Positions 1 to 8,982 of a DNA stretch of 64,000 bases are shown in pieces. A model generated the notes under the pieces. That model was given only the letters and a program-made list of their open reading frames with translations, ran no database searches and was not told the origin of the DNA. Location of the stretch: contig NZ_PYXG01000001.1 in the NCBI RefSeq assembly GCF_003043945.1, positions 1,538,501 to 1,602,500 on the forward strand, read 5' to 3'. The translations under genes were made by a program, and so were the position numbers. Positions within the stretch are counted from its first letter, which is position 1. Every line of letters starts with the position of its first letter. The DNA is from Prevotella sp. oral taxon 376 (lineage in GTDB: Bacteria > Bacteroidota > Bacteroidia > Bacteroidales > Bacteroidaceae).

Positions 1-1241
1 CCCTCACCATGAGTGCCACGCCCATTCCGCGGACGCTGCAGTTCTCGCTGATGGGAGCCCGAGACATGAGCATCATCCGCACTCCGCCGCCCAACCGATA
101 CCCCATTCATACGGAGCTGGCCACCTATGAGCATGAGGTGATAGCCGATGCCGTCAACTTCGAGATGAGCCGGAACGGACAAGTGTTCTTCGTGAACGAC
201 AGAATCGACGGCCTGCAGGAGATAGCCGGTCTCATTCATAAGTATGTTCCGGATTGCCGCATTGCCATCGGCCACGGACAGATGCCCCCTGAAGAGCTGG
301 AAACCGTCATCATGGGATTCATCAACTATGATTATGATGTGCTGCTTTCCACGACGATTGTGGAGAATGGAATCGACATCCCCAATGCCAACACCATCAT
401 CATCAACGACGCTCACCGGTTCGGCCTGTCAGACCTGCACCAGATGCGAGGCAGGGTGGGGCGCTCCAACAGGAAGGCCTTCTGCTATCTCTTGGCACCT
501 CCCAAATCCGTGCTTAGCCCCGAGGCTCGCCGCAGGCTTGAGGCTTTGGAGAACTTCTCGGAACTGGGCAGCGGCTTCAACCTCGCCATGCAGGACCTGG
601 ACATCCGTGGCGCGGGCAATCTGCTGGGTGCGGAGCAGAGTGGGTTTATGGAAGATTTGGGTTATGAGACCTATCAGAAAATCCTCTCACAGGCAGTGAC
701 GGAGCTGAAGAACGACGAGTTTCAGGATATCTACGCGGAGGAAATAGCCCAGGGGAAGCAGTTCAGCGGCGATGAGTTTGTGGAAGATTGCGCCATTGAG
801 AGCGACCTGGAGATGTACTTTCCGGATACCTATGTACCGGGTTCCAGCGAGCGGATGCTGCTGTATAGGGAGCTCGACAATATTAATGACGACAAGGAAC
901 TGGCCGACTATCGTAGCCGACTCATCGACCGTTTCGGCCCTGTGCCCCACGAGGGTGAGGAGCTGATGCAGGTGGTGGCCTTGCGCCGACTGGGCAAGCG
1001 GCTGGGCTGCGAGAAGATCATCCTGCGCCAGGGACTGCTGAACCTGCAGTTTGTCTCCAATCCCGACAGCGCCTATTACAAGAGCCAGGCTTTCGACCGT
1101 GTGATCAACTACATAGCTTCCAATCCCCGCCGGTGCGACCTGAAGGAGGTCAAGGGGCGCAGGATGATGCATGTCTTGCAGGTGCGGACGGTGAAGGAGG
1201 CCGTCGAGGTTCTGAGACTTATGGACGGGCGGCAGCAATGA
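1..1241 (+). CDS. mfd: Transcription-repair coupling factor Mfd, C-terminal part (5' end outside window)
   Basis: The reading frame is open from the window edge, so only the last ~410 residues are present. It begins inside the translocase core at the SATPIPRTL motif, followed by the second helicase lobe with the [11 protein letters not shown] motif VI and the arginine-rich end of the RecG/Mfd-type TRG region ([29 protein letters not shown]), then the C-terminal TRCF domain. Mfd uses ATP to push stalled RNA polymerase off damaged DNA and recruits UvrA. The missing N-terminal part (UvrB-like and RNA polymerase-interaction domains) should lie upstream of the window. The family assignment is secure because the helicase motifs and the TRCF-type tail occur together. 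Confidence 0.96.
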   Translation, partial: LTMSATPIPRTLQFSLMGARDMSIIRTPPPNRYPIHTELATYEHEVIADAVNFEMSRNGQVFFVNDRIDGLQEIAGLIHKYVPDCRIAIGHGQMPPEELETVIMGFINYDYDVLLSTTIVENGIDIPNANTIIINDAHRFGLSDLHQMRGRVGRSNRKAFCYLLAPPKSVLSPEARRRLEALENFSELGSGFNLAMQDLDIRGAGNLLGAEQSGFMEDLGYETYQKILSQAVTELKNDEFQDIYAEEIAQGKQFSGDEFVEDCAIESDLEMYFPDTYVPGSSERMLLYRELDNINDDKELADYRSRLIDRFGPVPHEGEELMQVVALRRLGKRLGCEKIILRQGLLNLQFVSNPDSAYYKSQAFDRVINYIASNPRRCDLKEVKGRRMMHVLQVRTVKEAVEVLRLMDGRQQ

Positions 1242-1277
1242 AATGGGATAACTGTCCCGCGAGTATCCGTTTTTTAG

Positions 1278-1285
1278 TATCTTTG
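1278..1285 (+). promoter_or_regulatory. Bacteroidetes -7 box of the symporter gene
   Basis: TATCTTTG matches the Bacteroidetes primary sigma consensus TAnnTTTG. It ends only 8 bases before the ATG at 1294, so the predicted transcript has almost no leader. Confidence 0.6.
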
Positions 1286-1293
1286 TAGTCGTT

Positions 1294-2748
1294 ATGATAA
1301 TCATTCTCACCGTTCTGGCATATTTCTTCATCCTGCTGCTCCTCAGCAGACTGACGGCCCGTCATGCCGACAACGACACATTCTACAGGGCCAACAGGAG
1401 GTCGCCGTGGTACATGGTGGCCTTCGGCATGGTGGGCGCGAGCATTTCGGGCGTTACCTTCGTGAGTGTGCCGGGCATGGTGGAGTATACCGACATGACC
1501 TACATGCAGACCTGCCTGGGTTTCATCATCGGTTATTTCCTGGTGGCCTTGGTGCTTTTGCCGGTATATTACAAGTTGAATCTTACCACCATTTATTCTT
1601 ATCTGAGGCAGCGGCTGGGCATGCGCTCCTATAAGACGGGAGCCGCCTTCTTCCTCCTCTCTAAGATGACGGGGGCTGCCGTGCGGTTCTATGTGGTCTG
1701 CATCATCCTCCAGAAGTTCGTCTTGGATGAGGTTGGCGTGCCCTTTCCGGTAACGGTCGTGGCGATGGTGGCGCTGATTTGGTTGTACACGAGGCGCGGC
1801 GGCATCAAGACATTGGTGTGGACGGACTCTTTCCAGACCATCTGCATGTTTGCGGCCTTGATTCTTATCTTCTTCCATGTGATGCGCGAGCTCGACCTGA
1901 ATGTGTCGGAGGCGGTGGCGGCCATTGCGCACGACGGCCATAGCCGCATGTTCGTGTTTGACGACTGGCTGTCGAGGCAGAACTTCTGGAAGCAGTTCTT
2001 GAGCGGCATCTTTATCGTAATCGTGATGACAGGACTGGATCAAGACATGATGCAGAAGAACCTTACTTGCAAGAACCTTCGTGATGCGCAGAAGGACATG
2101 TGTGCCTATAGCTTCGCCTTCGTACCGGCCAATCTGCTGTTCATGTGCCTTGGCGTGCTGCTGCTGCAGCTCGCGCGGCAGCAGGGCGTGGCCGTCCCGT
2201 CTTCGGGCGATGAGCTTCTGCCCCTGTTCGCGGCGTCGGGAAGGCTTGGAAACATCGTGGTGGTATTCTTCACCATCGGCATTGTGGCGGCCTCGTTCTC
2301 CAGTGCCGACTCGGCCTTGACATCGCTCACCACGAGCTATTGCGTCGACATCCGAGGCCGCGAGGGGGATGAAGGCTTGCGCAAGCGTGCCCATGTGATG
2401 ATGGCCGTGGTCTTTATTCTCTTCATTCTGGCATTCAGGGTCCTCAATTCCACGAGTGTCATCGACGCCATCTATATCATGTGCAGCTATACCTACGGGC
2501 CTTTGCTGGGCCTTTTTGCCTACGGGTTGCTTACGCATAGGGGCGTAAACGACCGCACGGTGCCCTATGTGGCCGTGGCGTCGCCGCTGATCTGCTATGC
2601 CACGGACAGGGTCGTGGAGGCTGCCACGGGCTATCGGTTCGGCTACGAGATGCTCATGATCAACGGCCTGCTCACCTTCGCGGGACTCTGGATAGGCAGT
2701 CTGGGCAGCCCGTCGGCTCATTCCGGGCATGAGGGCACGGCAAGCTGA
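1294..2748 (+). CDS. Sodium:solute symporter (SSS family)
   Basis: A 484-residue hydrophobic protein with about 13 predicted membrane spans. The N-terminal helix is followed by FGMVGASISGVTFVSVPGM and later FTIGIVAASFSSADSALTSLTTSY, both typical of the SSS family, where the conserved small/serine residues line the sodium site. It should import a small solute with Na+ across the inner membrane; the substrate cannot be told from sequence. The ATG at 1294 is the first in frame and follows the -7 box by 8 bases, with no room for a normal ribosome-binding site. The mfd stop lies 52 bases upstream, so the gene appears to have its own promoter. Confidence 0.9.
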   Translation: MIIILTVLAYFFILLLLSRLTARHADNDTFYRANRRSPWYMVAFGMVGASISGVTFVSVPGMVEYTDMTYMQTCLGFIIGYFLVALVLLPVYYKLNLTTIYSYLRQRLGMRSYKTGAAFFLLSKMTGAAVRFYVVCIILQKFVLDEVGVPFPVTVVAMVALIWLYTRRGGIKTLVWTDSFQTICMFAALILIFFHVMRELDLNVSEAVAAIAHDGHSRMFVFDDWLSRQNFWKQFLSGIFIVIVMTGLDQDMMQKNLTCKNLRDAQKDMCAYSFAFVPANLLFMCLGVLLLQLARQQGVAVPSSGDELLPLFAASGRLGNIVVVFFTIGIVAASFSSADSALTSLTTSYCVDIRGREGDEGLRKRAHVMMAVVFILFILAFRVLNSTSVIDAIYIMCSYTYGPLLGLFAYGLLTHRGVNDRTVPYVAVASPLICYATDRVVEAATGYRFGYEMLMINGLLTFAGLWIGSLGSPSAHSGHEGTAS

Positions 2749-2767
2749 GGGCGTGGTAAACGCAAAA

Positions 2768-2863
2768 AGGATGTGCCAAGAGTTTTCCCGGCATCGCTAC
2801 AATCGGCTTGTAACGGCATTACCACTTGCTGGTAATCCTGCGGAAAACTCCCGGCACATCTCC
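2768..2863. terminator. Long stem-loop between convergent genes, enclosing TTAC units
   Basis: ATGTGCC-N2-GAGTTTTCC is matched by its inverse GGAAAACTC-N2-GGCACAT some 50 bases later. The loop holds two TTAC/GTAA palindromes. It lies between the convergent symporter and trxB genes, so a bidirectional terminator is the natural reading. Confidence 0.55.
2797..2835. repeat. TTAC array A: two 17-bp palindromes, 22-bp period
   Basis: Unit 1 (2797-2813, CTACAATCGGCTTGTAA) and unit 2 (2819-2835, TTACCACTTGCTGGTAA) are separated by 5 bases (CGGCA). The same unit and spacing recur at 6142-6202, 20157-20178 and 25172-25254. Confidence 0.8.
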
Positions 2864-2900
2864 TGATGATGATGCGCCCCGGTCGGAAAGGGGCGCTGTC

Positions 2901-3830
2901 TTACTGGTTCAGGTATCTCTCTGCCTCGAGGGCGGCCATGCAACCCGTTCCGGCTGCCACCACCGCCTGGCGGTAAGTGGGGTCGGCGCAGTCGCCGGCA
3001 GCAAACACTCCTTCGACATTCGTCCGTGGCGAGCCGGGCTGCGTCTTGATGTAGCCCACCTCGTCCATGTCTATCTGCCCCTTGAATACATCGGTGTTCG
3101 GCTTGTGGCCGATGGCAAGGAAGAATCCGTCGATCGGCAGGTCATACTTCCGCTCGTCGGCCTCACCCTTGCGGTAGACCACATGGGCGCCCTCTACGCC
3201 TCCCTCGCCATAGAGGCCGAGGGTGTTGGTCTCGTAGAGAATTTCTATCTTCGGATTGCTCTCCACACGCTTCTTCATGATGTCTGAGGCACGCAGATAG
3301 GGCTTGCGCACAATCATGTAGACCTTGGCGCAGAGCTGGGCCAGATAGGAAGCCTCCTCGCAGGCCGTGTCGCCGCCGCCCACTACGGCCACCGTCTTCT
3401 TGCGATAGAAGAACCCGTCGCAGGTGGCGCAGGCGCTTACGCCCATTCCGTTGTATTTCTTCTCGTCTTCCAGCCCCAGGTATTTGGCGCTGGCGCCGGT
3501 AGCGATGACCACGGTGTCGGCCGAAATCTCCGCCCCGCGGTCGGTGGTGAGCACATAGGGCTTCCGGCTGAAGTCGGCCTTCACGATGGCTCCGTCGCGC
3601 ACATCGGTGCCGAAACGCTCGGCCTGCCGGCGAAGTTCCGTCATCATCTGGTTGGCGTCCACGCCTTCCGGATAGCCCGGGAAGTTTTCTACGATGGTGG
3701 TCTGGGTGAGCTGTCCGCCCATTTGCAGCCCGCAGTATTCAATGGGTTGCAGGTTGGCCCTGCCGGCGTAGATGGCTGCCGTGTAGCCCGCAGGTCCGGA
3801 ACCGATAATCAGACATTTAGTATGTTCCAT
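2901..3830 (-). CDS. trxB: Thioredoxin reductase
   Basis: A 309-residue FAD/NADPH enzyme that reduces thioredoxin. Visible are the N-terminal FAD-binding GSGPAG (about 11-16), the redox-active CATC (134-137) inside ACATCDGFF, the NADPH-binding GGGDTA (about 151-156), and a C-terminal FAD segment with AAGDCADPTYRQAVVAAGTGC. The length is normal for bacterial TrxB. The start codon overlaps the stop of the upstream gpx gene by one base (TAATG), so the two are probably translationally coupled as a peroxide-defence pair. Confidence 0.96.
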   Translation of the reverse strand: MEHTKCLIIGSGPAGYTAAIYAGRANLQPIEYCGLQMGGQLTQTTIVENFPGYPEGVDANQMMTELRRQAERFGTDVRDGAIVKADFSRKPYVLTTDRGAEISADTVVIATGASAKYLGLEDEKKYNGMGVSACATCDGFFYRKKTVAVVGGGDTACEEASYLAQLCAKVYMIVRKPYLRASDIMKKRVESNPKIEILYETNTLGLYGEGGVEGAHVVYRKGEADERKYDLPIDGFFLAIGHKPNTDVFKGQIDMDEVGYIKTQPGSPRTNVEGVFAAGDCADPTYRQAVVAAGTGCMAALEAERYLNQ

Positions 3831-4384
3831 TATTTCTCCAGTTCTTCTTCGATGAGTTTAGCAATGTTGGCAATCTTCTCCGTAGGCTCGAAGCGGGCTA
3901 TCACCTGCCCCTTCTTGTTGACGAGGAACTTGGTGAAGTTCCATTTGATGTCGGCCTTCTGCTTATAGTCCGGGTCTGCCTCCGACAGCATCTTGTCGAG
4001 GACGGGATAGATGGGGTGGGTCTCATCCCATCCGGCGAATCCCTTCTGCTCCTTGAGAAACTTGTAGAGCGGGTCGGCCTCGTCGCCGTTCACCTTGATT
4101 TTCTTGAACTGCGTGAACTCCGTGCCGTAGTTGAGCTTGCAGAAGTCGTGGATGCTCTCGTCGGTGCCCGGAGCCTGCTGGCCGAACTGGTTGCAGGGGA
4201 AGTCCAGAATCTCGAAGCCTTTGGAGTGATAGGTCTCGTATAGTTTTTCCAATTCTTCATATTGAGGGGTAAATCCACACTTGGTGGCCGTGTTTACGAT
4301 GAGGAGAACCTCGTTGGCATATTCCTTCAGCGATACATCGTGCCCTTTTCTGTCCTTGACAGAGAATTCATAAACTGTTCTCAT
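3830..4384 (-). CDS. Glutathione peroxidase family protein (thiol peroxidase)
   Basis: A 184-residue GPx/BsaA-like protein. The peroxidatic cysteine is C36 in NTATKCGFTPQY; LDFPCNQFGQQ (about 61-71) and KWNFTKFLV carry the conserved Gln, Trp and Asn of the catalytic tetrad. It has cysteine, not selenocysteine. Bacterial members usually take electrons from thioredoxin, which fits the directly downstream, one-base-overlapping trxB. No signal peptide is seen, so it is likely cytoplasmic. Confidence 0.93.
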   Translation of the reverse strand: MRTVYEFSVKDRKGHDVSLKEYANEVLLIVNTATKCGFTPQYEELEKLYETYHSKGFEILDFPCNQFGQQAPGTDESIHDFCKLNYGTEFTQFKKIKVNGDEADPLYKFLKEQKGFAGWDETHPIYPVLDKMLSEADPDYKQKADIKWNFTKFLVNKKGQVIARFEPTEKIANIAKLIEEELEK

Positions 4385-4441
4385 TTCTTTCTTCTTATAT
4401 TAATAAATTAGTTTGTCTGTATGTCTAATATCTTCTGAATG

Positions 4442-4449
4442 CAAAAATA
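4442..4449 (-). promoter_or_regulatory. -7 box for the gpx-trxB operon
   Basis: The minus strand reads TATTTTTG, matching TAnnTTTG, 57 bases upstream of the gpx ATG. It is divergent from the lipoprotein promoter at 4493. Confidence 0.55.
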
Positions 4450-4492
4450 CGAATTAAATTTCAAATCGCTTGCATAGTTTTATTAAAAGTAC

Positions 4493-4500
4493 TAAATTTG
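4493..4500 (+). promoter_or_regulatory. -7 box for the lipoprotein gene at 4534
   Basis: TAAATTTG fits TAnnTTTG, with a TTG 20 bases upstream (4470-4472) at the -33 position. Confidence 0.5.
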
Positions 4501-4533
4501 CAAGCGATATTATCAACGGAAACTTGGATTGTG

Positions 4534-5058
4534 ATGAGAAAGATTCTGCGAGTGCTCGCCCTGCTGCTCCTGCTGCTGCCGGCTTTCCTGTTTACCGCCT
4601 GCGACGACGATCAGCAGGTGGCCATGCTGCTGTGGGGAACCTGGGAAGGGCAGGTCTCCACCGACTTCTATCAGGGCCGCTGGGGGTCCTACAGCTCGGA
4701 TTATTACACGGTGTGGTACTTCGACGGGAAGCCCGGAGCCCGTCATGGAAGGGGATGGGAGCAGGACTATCTGAACGGCCATCGCTACCGAGACTACTTC
4801 GACTGGTATGTGATGGACAACGGAAATACTGTTGAGATTCGCTATCGCGACCGCTCTCTGCCCACGCGCTATATCCATCATTTCCATATCAACGATACCC
4901 ACTTCCACGGGCAGGTGGAGAACGGGGATGGCTCTTACTCCGCTTTCAGGCTCTTCAAGGCCGACGACTACGGCTACGACGGCTATAACCACTACTATGG
5001 CTGGCACTATGGGGGGAAGCCGGCCGGCACCTTGGGGGAGACTTCCTGGAAAGATTAG
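4534..5058 (+). CDS. Lipoprotein, lipocalin-like, unknown function
   Basis: 174 residues from the ATG at 4534. That start is preferred over one 36 bases upstream because it puts a charged MRKIL at the head of a hydrophobic signal ending in LFTAC, with the lipidated cysteine at residue 23. The mature part starts LLWGTWEGQV and is rich in aromatic beta-strand stretches, resembling the lipocalin-like lipoproteins common in Bacteroidetes. The tail is Tyr/Gly/His-rich (YGYDGYNHYYGWHYGG). It is followed by another lipoprotein gene with its own promoter. No ligand can be inferred. Confidence 0.75.
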   Translation: MRKILRVLALLLLLLPAFLFTACDDDQQVAMLLWGTWEGQVSTDFYQGRWGSYSSDYYTVWYFDGKPGARHGRGWEQDYLNGHRYRDYFDWYVMDNGNTVEIRYRDRSLPTRYIHHFHINDTHFHGQVENGDGSYSAFRLFKADDYGYDGYNHYYGWHYGGKPAGTLGETSWKD

Positions 5059-5113
5059 GGATTTCTCCTCTAAGGAATAGGGATTCCACGCCTTGCCGCG
5101 GTTGAGACTTTCG

Positions 5114-5121
5114 TATCTTTG
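5114..5121 (+). promoter_or_regulatory. -7 box for the lipoprotein gene at 5154
   Basis: TATCTTTG followed by GCAG, a strong TAnnTTTG match, 32 bases before the ATG. Confidence 0.6.
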
Positions 5122-5153
5122 CAGCAGAAACAAAAACTCTAAAAGATACGATT

Positions 5154-5975
5154 ATGAAAAGGTTTTCTGCACCCTTGGCCTTGGCCTGCGCGATGATGCT
5201 CCTGTTCTCAGCAACATCCTGCGGCGACCATGATGATTGGGGAGACCCGATTGACCAGTTCAATCTCACCGATGCCATGAACGCCTACCTCGACCGTTAT
5301 GGCGAGTTCGGAACGGACGACAAGACCACGCAACAGTGGTTTTATAACAACTACGACAGCTACGGCGGCTATTACGACCAGTATTACGACGCGGATTTTC
5401 GGGCTTTCGTCGCGGAGCTCAGCAAGTGGTATGCCCAGTGCCAGGTGGCGATGGTGGGTATTCTCGCCACGAGCGCATGGAGCGGCAATCTGGTCATGAA
5501 CTGGAGGGACGCGGGAAACTCCGGCTACTCGCAGGCCACCTGCACGGCAGAATACGATTTCGACCTGACCTCGACGGGAGCTAAAGGCGGGCGCGGGCAG
5601 GAGCATCGCTGGAACTATTCCGACGGTTCTGCCGAAAGCAAGACGGGATTCAACTGGAGCGTGGACGGCTACGGCAACATCATCCTCGACTTCGACTCGG
5701 ACGAAGGGCAGGGAAAGGGCGTGGAAATGGTGGTCTATTACTCCGACCTCGACAAGCTGAGCGACTCAGAGGGCATCTTCAGGGGCAGAATGACGAGTAA
5801 TACCAACGGGCTGGACGAATACGACGACTTCAACTTCAGCCGCGTAACTTACGCCAAACCGGCATTCGGCACTCGGACCATGGTGGCAGAGCAGATATTC
5901 TCTGGCAAGGCCGGGGGAGTGAGGCGTATAGGCTCTGGACAGAGGCAGGCCACCCTGAAGGGCAGCAGAAGATGA
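5154..5975 (+). CDS. Lipoprotein of unknown function
   Basis: 273 residues with an SPII signal ending in SATSC (Cys 23). The mature N-terminus is acidic and Tyr/Asp-rich (NNYDSYGGYYDQYYDADF). The middle looks beta-rich with a repeated Asp/Gly pattern, and the C-terminal ~35 residues are basic and low in complexity. I do not recognise a named family. Its tyrosine-rich composition resembles the lipoprotein just upstream (4534), so the two may be diverged relatives. Surface or periplasmic location is inferred from the signal. Confidence 0.75.
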   Translation: MKRFSAPLALACAMMLLFSATSCGDHDDWGDPIDQFNLTDAMNAYLDRYGEFGTDDKTTQQWFYNNYDSYGGYYDQYYDADFRAFVAELSKWYAQCQVAMVGILATSAWSGNLVMNWRDAGNSGYSQATCTAEYDFDLTSTGAKGGRGQEHRWNYSDGSAESKTGFNWSVDGYGNIILDFDSDEGQGKGVEMVVYYSDLDKLSDSEGIFRGRMTSNTNGLDEYDDFNFSRVTYAKPAFGTRTMVAEQIFSGKAGGVRRIGSGQRQATLKGSRR

Positions 5976-6141
5976 TTTCAGCTGAAACTCAATATATTCT
6001 CAAGCGGCTTGGTGAAGAATTTCATCAGGCCGTTTTTGTTCTCGCCTCCTCACATGCCGCATGCGCACGGAGACCCCGGCGGCCGTCTTCCTGCCGCGGA
6101 GCCGCGGCGTTCTCCTTTCCTGTTTGCCGCTTTCCGACTTC
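5976..6141. other. Intergenic, no gene seen
   Basis: GC-rich stretch between the lipoprotein stop and the TTAC array. An open frame across it lacks coding character. Confidence 0.5.
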
Positions 6142-6202
6142 TTACAAGCCGTGTGTAATCGTGTTACAAACGGTGTGTAATCGTGTTACAAGCAGCGTGT
6201 AA
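6142..6202. repeat. TTAC array B: three 17-bp palindromes, 22-bp period
   Basis: Units at 6142-6158, 6164-6180 and 6186-6202 all read TTACAANNNGNGTGTAA-like, with identical 5-base spacers (TCGTG). The array ends exactly where the mobile-element terminal repeat starts (6203). Confidence 0.85.
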
Positions 6203-6246
6203 CTAATCAATGAAAATGAAGAAGTATAGGAGTTGGCGCAAACTAA
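6203..6246. repeat. Left terminal inverted repeat of element 1
   Basis: It begins CTAATCAATG, contains GAAGAAGT and ends GCAAACTAA. The inverse of 20087-20127 has the same order of blocks (CTAATTGA, AAGAAGTTA, CACAAACTAA). Confidence 0.65.
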
Positions 6247-6330
6247 CTGATAATGAGGAGGAAATACATAAATCAGCATAATACTACTCTATTTGTAAAG
6301 GGCAGAAATATGCAGATTTAGGCAGAAGTT

Positions 6331-6391
6331 CAGTTACCAGAGTGTTACCTTGTTTTGATGTTGGTAACGATGGAGAAGAAATAGGTAACTG
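6331..6391. promoter_or_regulatory. Nested GTTACC/GGTAAC sites, probable recombinase-binding sites
   Basis: CAGTTACC (6331-6338) pairs with GGTAACTG (6384-6391), and an inner GTTACC (6344-6349) pairs with GGTAAC (6363-6368). The same hexamer pair flanks the right end (20078-20083 and 20103-20108). Repeated short sites at both ends of an integrative element suggest arm-type integrase or excisionase sites. Confidence 0.45.
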
Positions 6392-6450
6392 AATTATTAT
6401 CGTTCGTGTGGCTATTGCTTCGGTCGGCAGTTTTCTGCGTAAGTGAGGAA

Positions 6451-6490
6451 CGCTTTAATTCGGGTAATTTTGCCCACAAATATTAAAGCG
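6451..6490 (+). promoter_or_regulatory. Promoter inside an inverted repeat ahead of the recombinase operon
   Basis: CGCTTTAAT (6451-6459) and ATTAAAGCG (6482-6490) are perfect inverse arms. The -7 box TAATTTTG (6465-6472) sits between them, directly before the ATG at 6492. An autoregulatory operator is likely. Confidence 0.5.
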
Positions 6491-6491
6491 T

Positions 6492-7721
6492 ATGAAAACA
6501 GAGAAGATGAAGGTGTTGCTCTACCTTAAAAAGAGCGGTTTGGACAAGTCGGGCAAGGCTCCGATTATGGGGCGTATTACCATTGGGCGCTCCATTGCCC
6601 AGTTCAGTTGTAAACTTTCCTGCAATCCCGACTTGTGGAATCCTCGTGAGAGCAGGATGGACGGCAAGAGCCGTGAGGCGGTGGAGATTAATGGGAGATT
6701 GGAGAATTTGTTGCTTTCCATTCAATCTGCCTATCAGTCGTTGATTGCCAAAGGGCAGCCATTTGATGCAACCGATGTAAAGGAGCTGTTTCAAGGCAGC
6801 GTACAGGCAAGATGCAGGCTCATCGAAAGGTTGGATATGCTCATCAAGGAGAAAGAAAGCCATATCGGTATAGACATCAAGGAAGAGTCTATGTCCGCCT
6901 ATCATTCCACTCGGAAACGATTACAGGAGTTCATTCAGAAGAAATACCATGTTTCGGACTTGGCTTTCTCACTGTTGACAAAAAACTTCATCTACGAATT
7001 GCAGACGTTCTGTCTCGGTGAACTCGGTCATCAGCAAAGCACATTCTTCAGAGTGGCAGCAGATTTGAAGACCGTCTGTAGGCTGGCTTATCGTGAGGGA
7101 CTGGCTGATACGCTTCTGTTTGATAAAGTACATATAGAACGAGGAGACAAGAAAGCACCTAAAGCTCTTGACAAAGAAGCATTGGACAAACTCAAAGTAC
7201 TCCGCTTTGATGAGTTGGAAGAGGAAATGGAAGCCGTTCGTGATGTGTTTCTCTTCGCCTGTTATATCGGTGCAGCCTATTGTGATTTGATGGAGCTAAG
7301 CAAGAAGCATCTTGTCCGTGATGATGCAGGTAGTTTGTGGTTGAAGTTCAACAGACAAAAGACGGGTGTGCTTTGTCGTATCAAACTGTTGCCGGGAGCA
7401 GTTCGATTAATTGAGAAAATGCACAGCGATGAAAGGGAAACACTGCTCCCCCATATCAAATATCCCACTTATCAGTCCTGTCTTAAAGCCTTGCGATTAC
7501 GGGCCGGTATTTCTTTTCCCTTTACTTCGCATACTGCAAGGCATACCTTTGCCACGCTTATCACCTTGGAACAGGGCGTTCCTATTGAAACGGTCAGCAA
7601 GATGCTGGGACATACGAATGTAAGTATGACCGAACGTTATGCAAAGGTAACACCACAGAAACTCTTTGAGGAGTTTAACCGTTTCCTCTCTTTCACCGAA
7701 GATTTACGTTTAACCATTTAA
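6492..7721 (+). CDS. Tyrosine recombinase (IntDOT-like), first of a pair
   Basis: 409 residues: N-terminal arm-binding and SAM-like core-binding regions, then a catalytic domain with HTARHTFATL (His 347, Arg 350), the LGHTN histidine (about 374) and nucleophile Tyr 383 in TERYAKV. The usual first catalytic arginine (TGLR) is replaced: the segment reads CYIGAAYCDL. Loss of Arg I is known in the CTnDOT integrase group. It is followed after 10 bases by a second recombinase in the same operon. Two-recombinase heads occur in Bacteroides mobilizable transposons; it probably cuts and joins the element ends. Confidence 0.92.
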   Translation: MKTEKMKVLLYLKKSGLDKSGKAPIMGRITIGRSIAQFSCKLSCNPDLWNPRESRMDGKSREAVEINGRLENLLLSIQSAYQSLIAKGQPFDATDVKELFQGSVQARCRLIERLDMLIKEKESHIGIDIKEESMSAYHSTRKRLQEFIQKKYHVSDLAFSLLTKNFIYELQTFCLGELGHQQSTFFRVAADLKTVCRLAYREGLADTLLFDKVHIERGDKKAPKALDKEALDKLKVLRFDELEEEMEAVRDVFLFACYIGAAYCDLMELSKKHLVRDDAGSLWLKFNRQKTGVLCRIKLLPGAVRLIEKMHSDERETLLPHIKYPTYQSCLKALRLRAGISFPFTSHTARHTFATLITLEQGVPIETVSKMLGHTNVSMTERYAKVTPQKLFEEFNRFLSFTEDLRLTI

Positions 7722-7731
7722 CCAAGATTTT

Positions 7732-8982
7732 ATGAGAAGTACATTCAAGACACTATTCTATATCAACAAACAGAAGACAAAGGCAGACGGAAAGACCGCT
7801 ATTCTCTGCCGTATCACCATAGACGGAAAGACTACCGCCATTACCACAGGCGAGGAATGCAGGTCCTCCGAGTGGAATAGCAAACAAGGATTGACAACTG
7901 ATAAGAAAACCAATCAAAGAATCGGCGAGTTCAAAGAACTTGTAGAAAAGACCTATCAGGAGATACTGATAAATGGCGGAGTGGTAAGCGTGGAACTACT
8001 TAAAAACCGTTTGTTGGGAGTAGCCACCATACCGACAACACTTCTTGCCATGAGTAAAGCCGAACTACAATCCGTTAAAGAGTGCGTGGGCAAATCAAGG
8101 GCAGGGGGAACTTATCTGAACCTGTTCCATTCTGACAGAAATCTCCGTGAATTTGTCGAAAACAAAGGAGTGCAGGATATACCCATATCCACCATTATGG
8201 AAGACTTGTTTGAAGAATACCGTTTCTATCTGAAAAAACGAGGTTTGGCAACAGCAACCATGAATCGTTATCTTTGTTGGTTGAGTAGGCTGATGTATCG
8301 TGCGGTCAGCCAGAGACTCATTCGCTGTAATCCTTTTGAGAATGTTAAGTATGAGAAAACGGAACAGAAGATACGCTTTCTACAAAAGACTGATGTTGCC
8401 AAACTTATGGCTTTGAAAGTAAACGACAAGGAAGCAGAACAGGCAAGGCTGATGTTCATCTTCGCTTGCTTTACGGGTTTAGCTATTGCCGACATGGAAT
8501 GCCTGCAATATGGACATATCCAAACGGCAGCGGACGGGCAGAAGTACATTAGAAAGAAACGGCAGAAGACAAAGGTGGAGTTTATCGTACCCCTGCACCC
8601 GATAGCGGAAGCCATCATCAAACATTACAAGGCTGAACAAGAGAAAAACGGAGGAGGGCAATCAGTGAAAGAAAAAGGTGAAACTGAAACAAGGACAGAT
8701 AACCTTGTCTTTCCCCATGATTGCAGCCGAAGTGTAATGGCAGCCAAGTTAAGTATCGTGGGCAAAGCTTGTGGTATCAGAGAAAGGTTGTCCTACCACA
8801 TGGCGAGACACACGTTCGGAACGATGAGTTTAAGTGCAGGAATACCCATCGAGAGTATTGCCAAAATGATGGGACACGCCTCTATATCCAGTACTCAAAT
8901 CTACGCACAGGTGACAGACAATAAGATTTCGGAGGATATGGACAGACTGATAAGAAAATATCAAAAGGAGAAAGCAATATGA
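7732..8982 (+). CDS. Tyrosine recombinase, second of a pair
   Basis: 416 residues with the same three-part layout as its neighbour. The catalytic region has YHMARHTFGT (His 356, Arg 359), MGHAS (His about 382) and Tyr 391 in TQIYAQV. The Box I position reads FTGLAIADM, so Arg I is again absent. It is clearly diverged from the first recombinase, so this is not a recent duplication. The stop overlaps the next gene by ATGA at 8979-8982, pointing to a three-gene recombination operon. Confidence 0.92.
   Translation: MRSTFKTLFYINKQKTKADGKTAILCRITIDGKTTAITTGEECRSSEWNSKQGLTTDKKTNQRIGEFKELVEKTYQEILINGGVVSVELLKNRLLGVATIPTTLLAMSKAELQSVKECVGKSRAGGTYLNLFHSDRNLREFVENKGVQDIPISTIMEDLFEEYRFYLKKRGLATATMNRYLCWLSRLMYRAVSQRLIRCNPFENVKYEKTEQKIRFLQKTDVAKLMALKVNDKEAEQARLMFIFACFTGLAIADMECLQYGHIQTAADGQKYIRKKRQKTKVEFIVPLHPIAEAIIKHYKAEQEKNGGGQSVKEKGETETRTDNLVFPHDCSRSVMAAKLSIVGKACGIRERLSYHMARHTFGTMSLSAGIPIESIAKMMGHASISSTQIYAQVTDNKISEDMDRLIRKYQKEKAI

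Noticed and set aside
1219..2730. 503-codon open frame on the minus strand
   Set aside because: It mirrors the symporter gene, is rich in His/Arg/Gln without domains, and lacks a hydrophobic or enzymatic pattern. A GC-rich shadow.
6142..6202. TTAC arrays as CRISPR
   Set aside because: 17-bp units with constant 5-bp spacers are too short and the spacers are repeated.
5972..6202. 76-codon frame after the lipoprotein
   Set aside because: It runs through the TTAC array and has an arginine/alanine composition typical of GC-rich noise.
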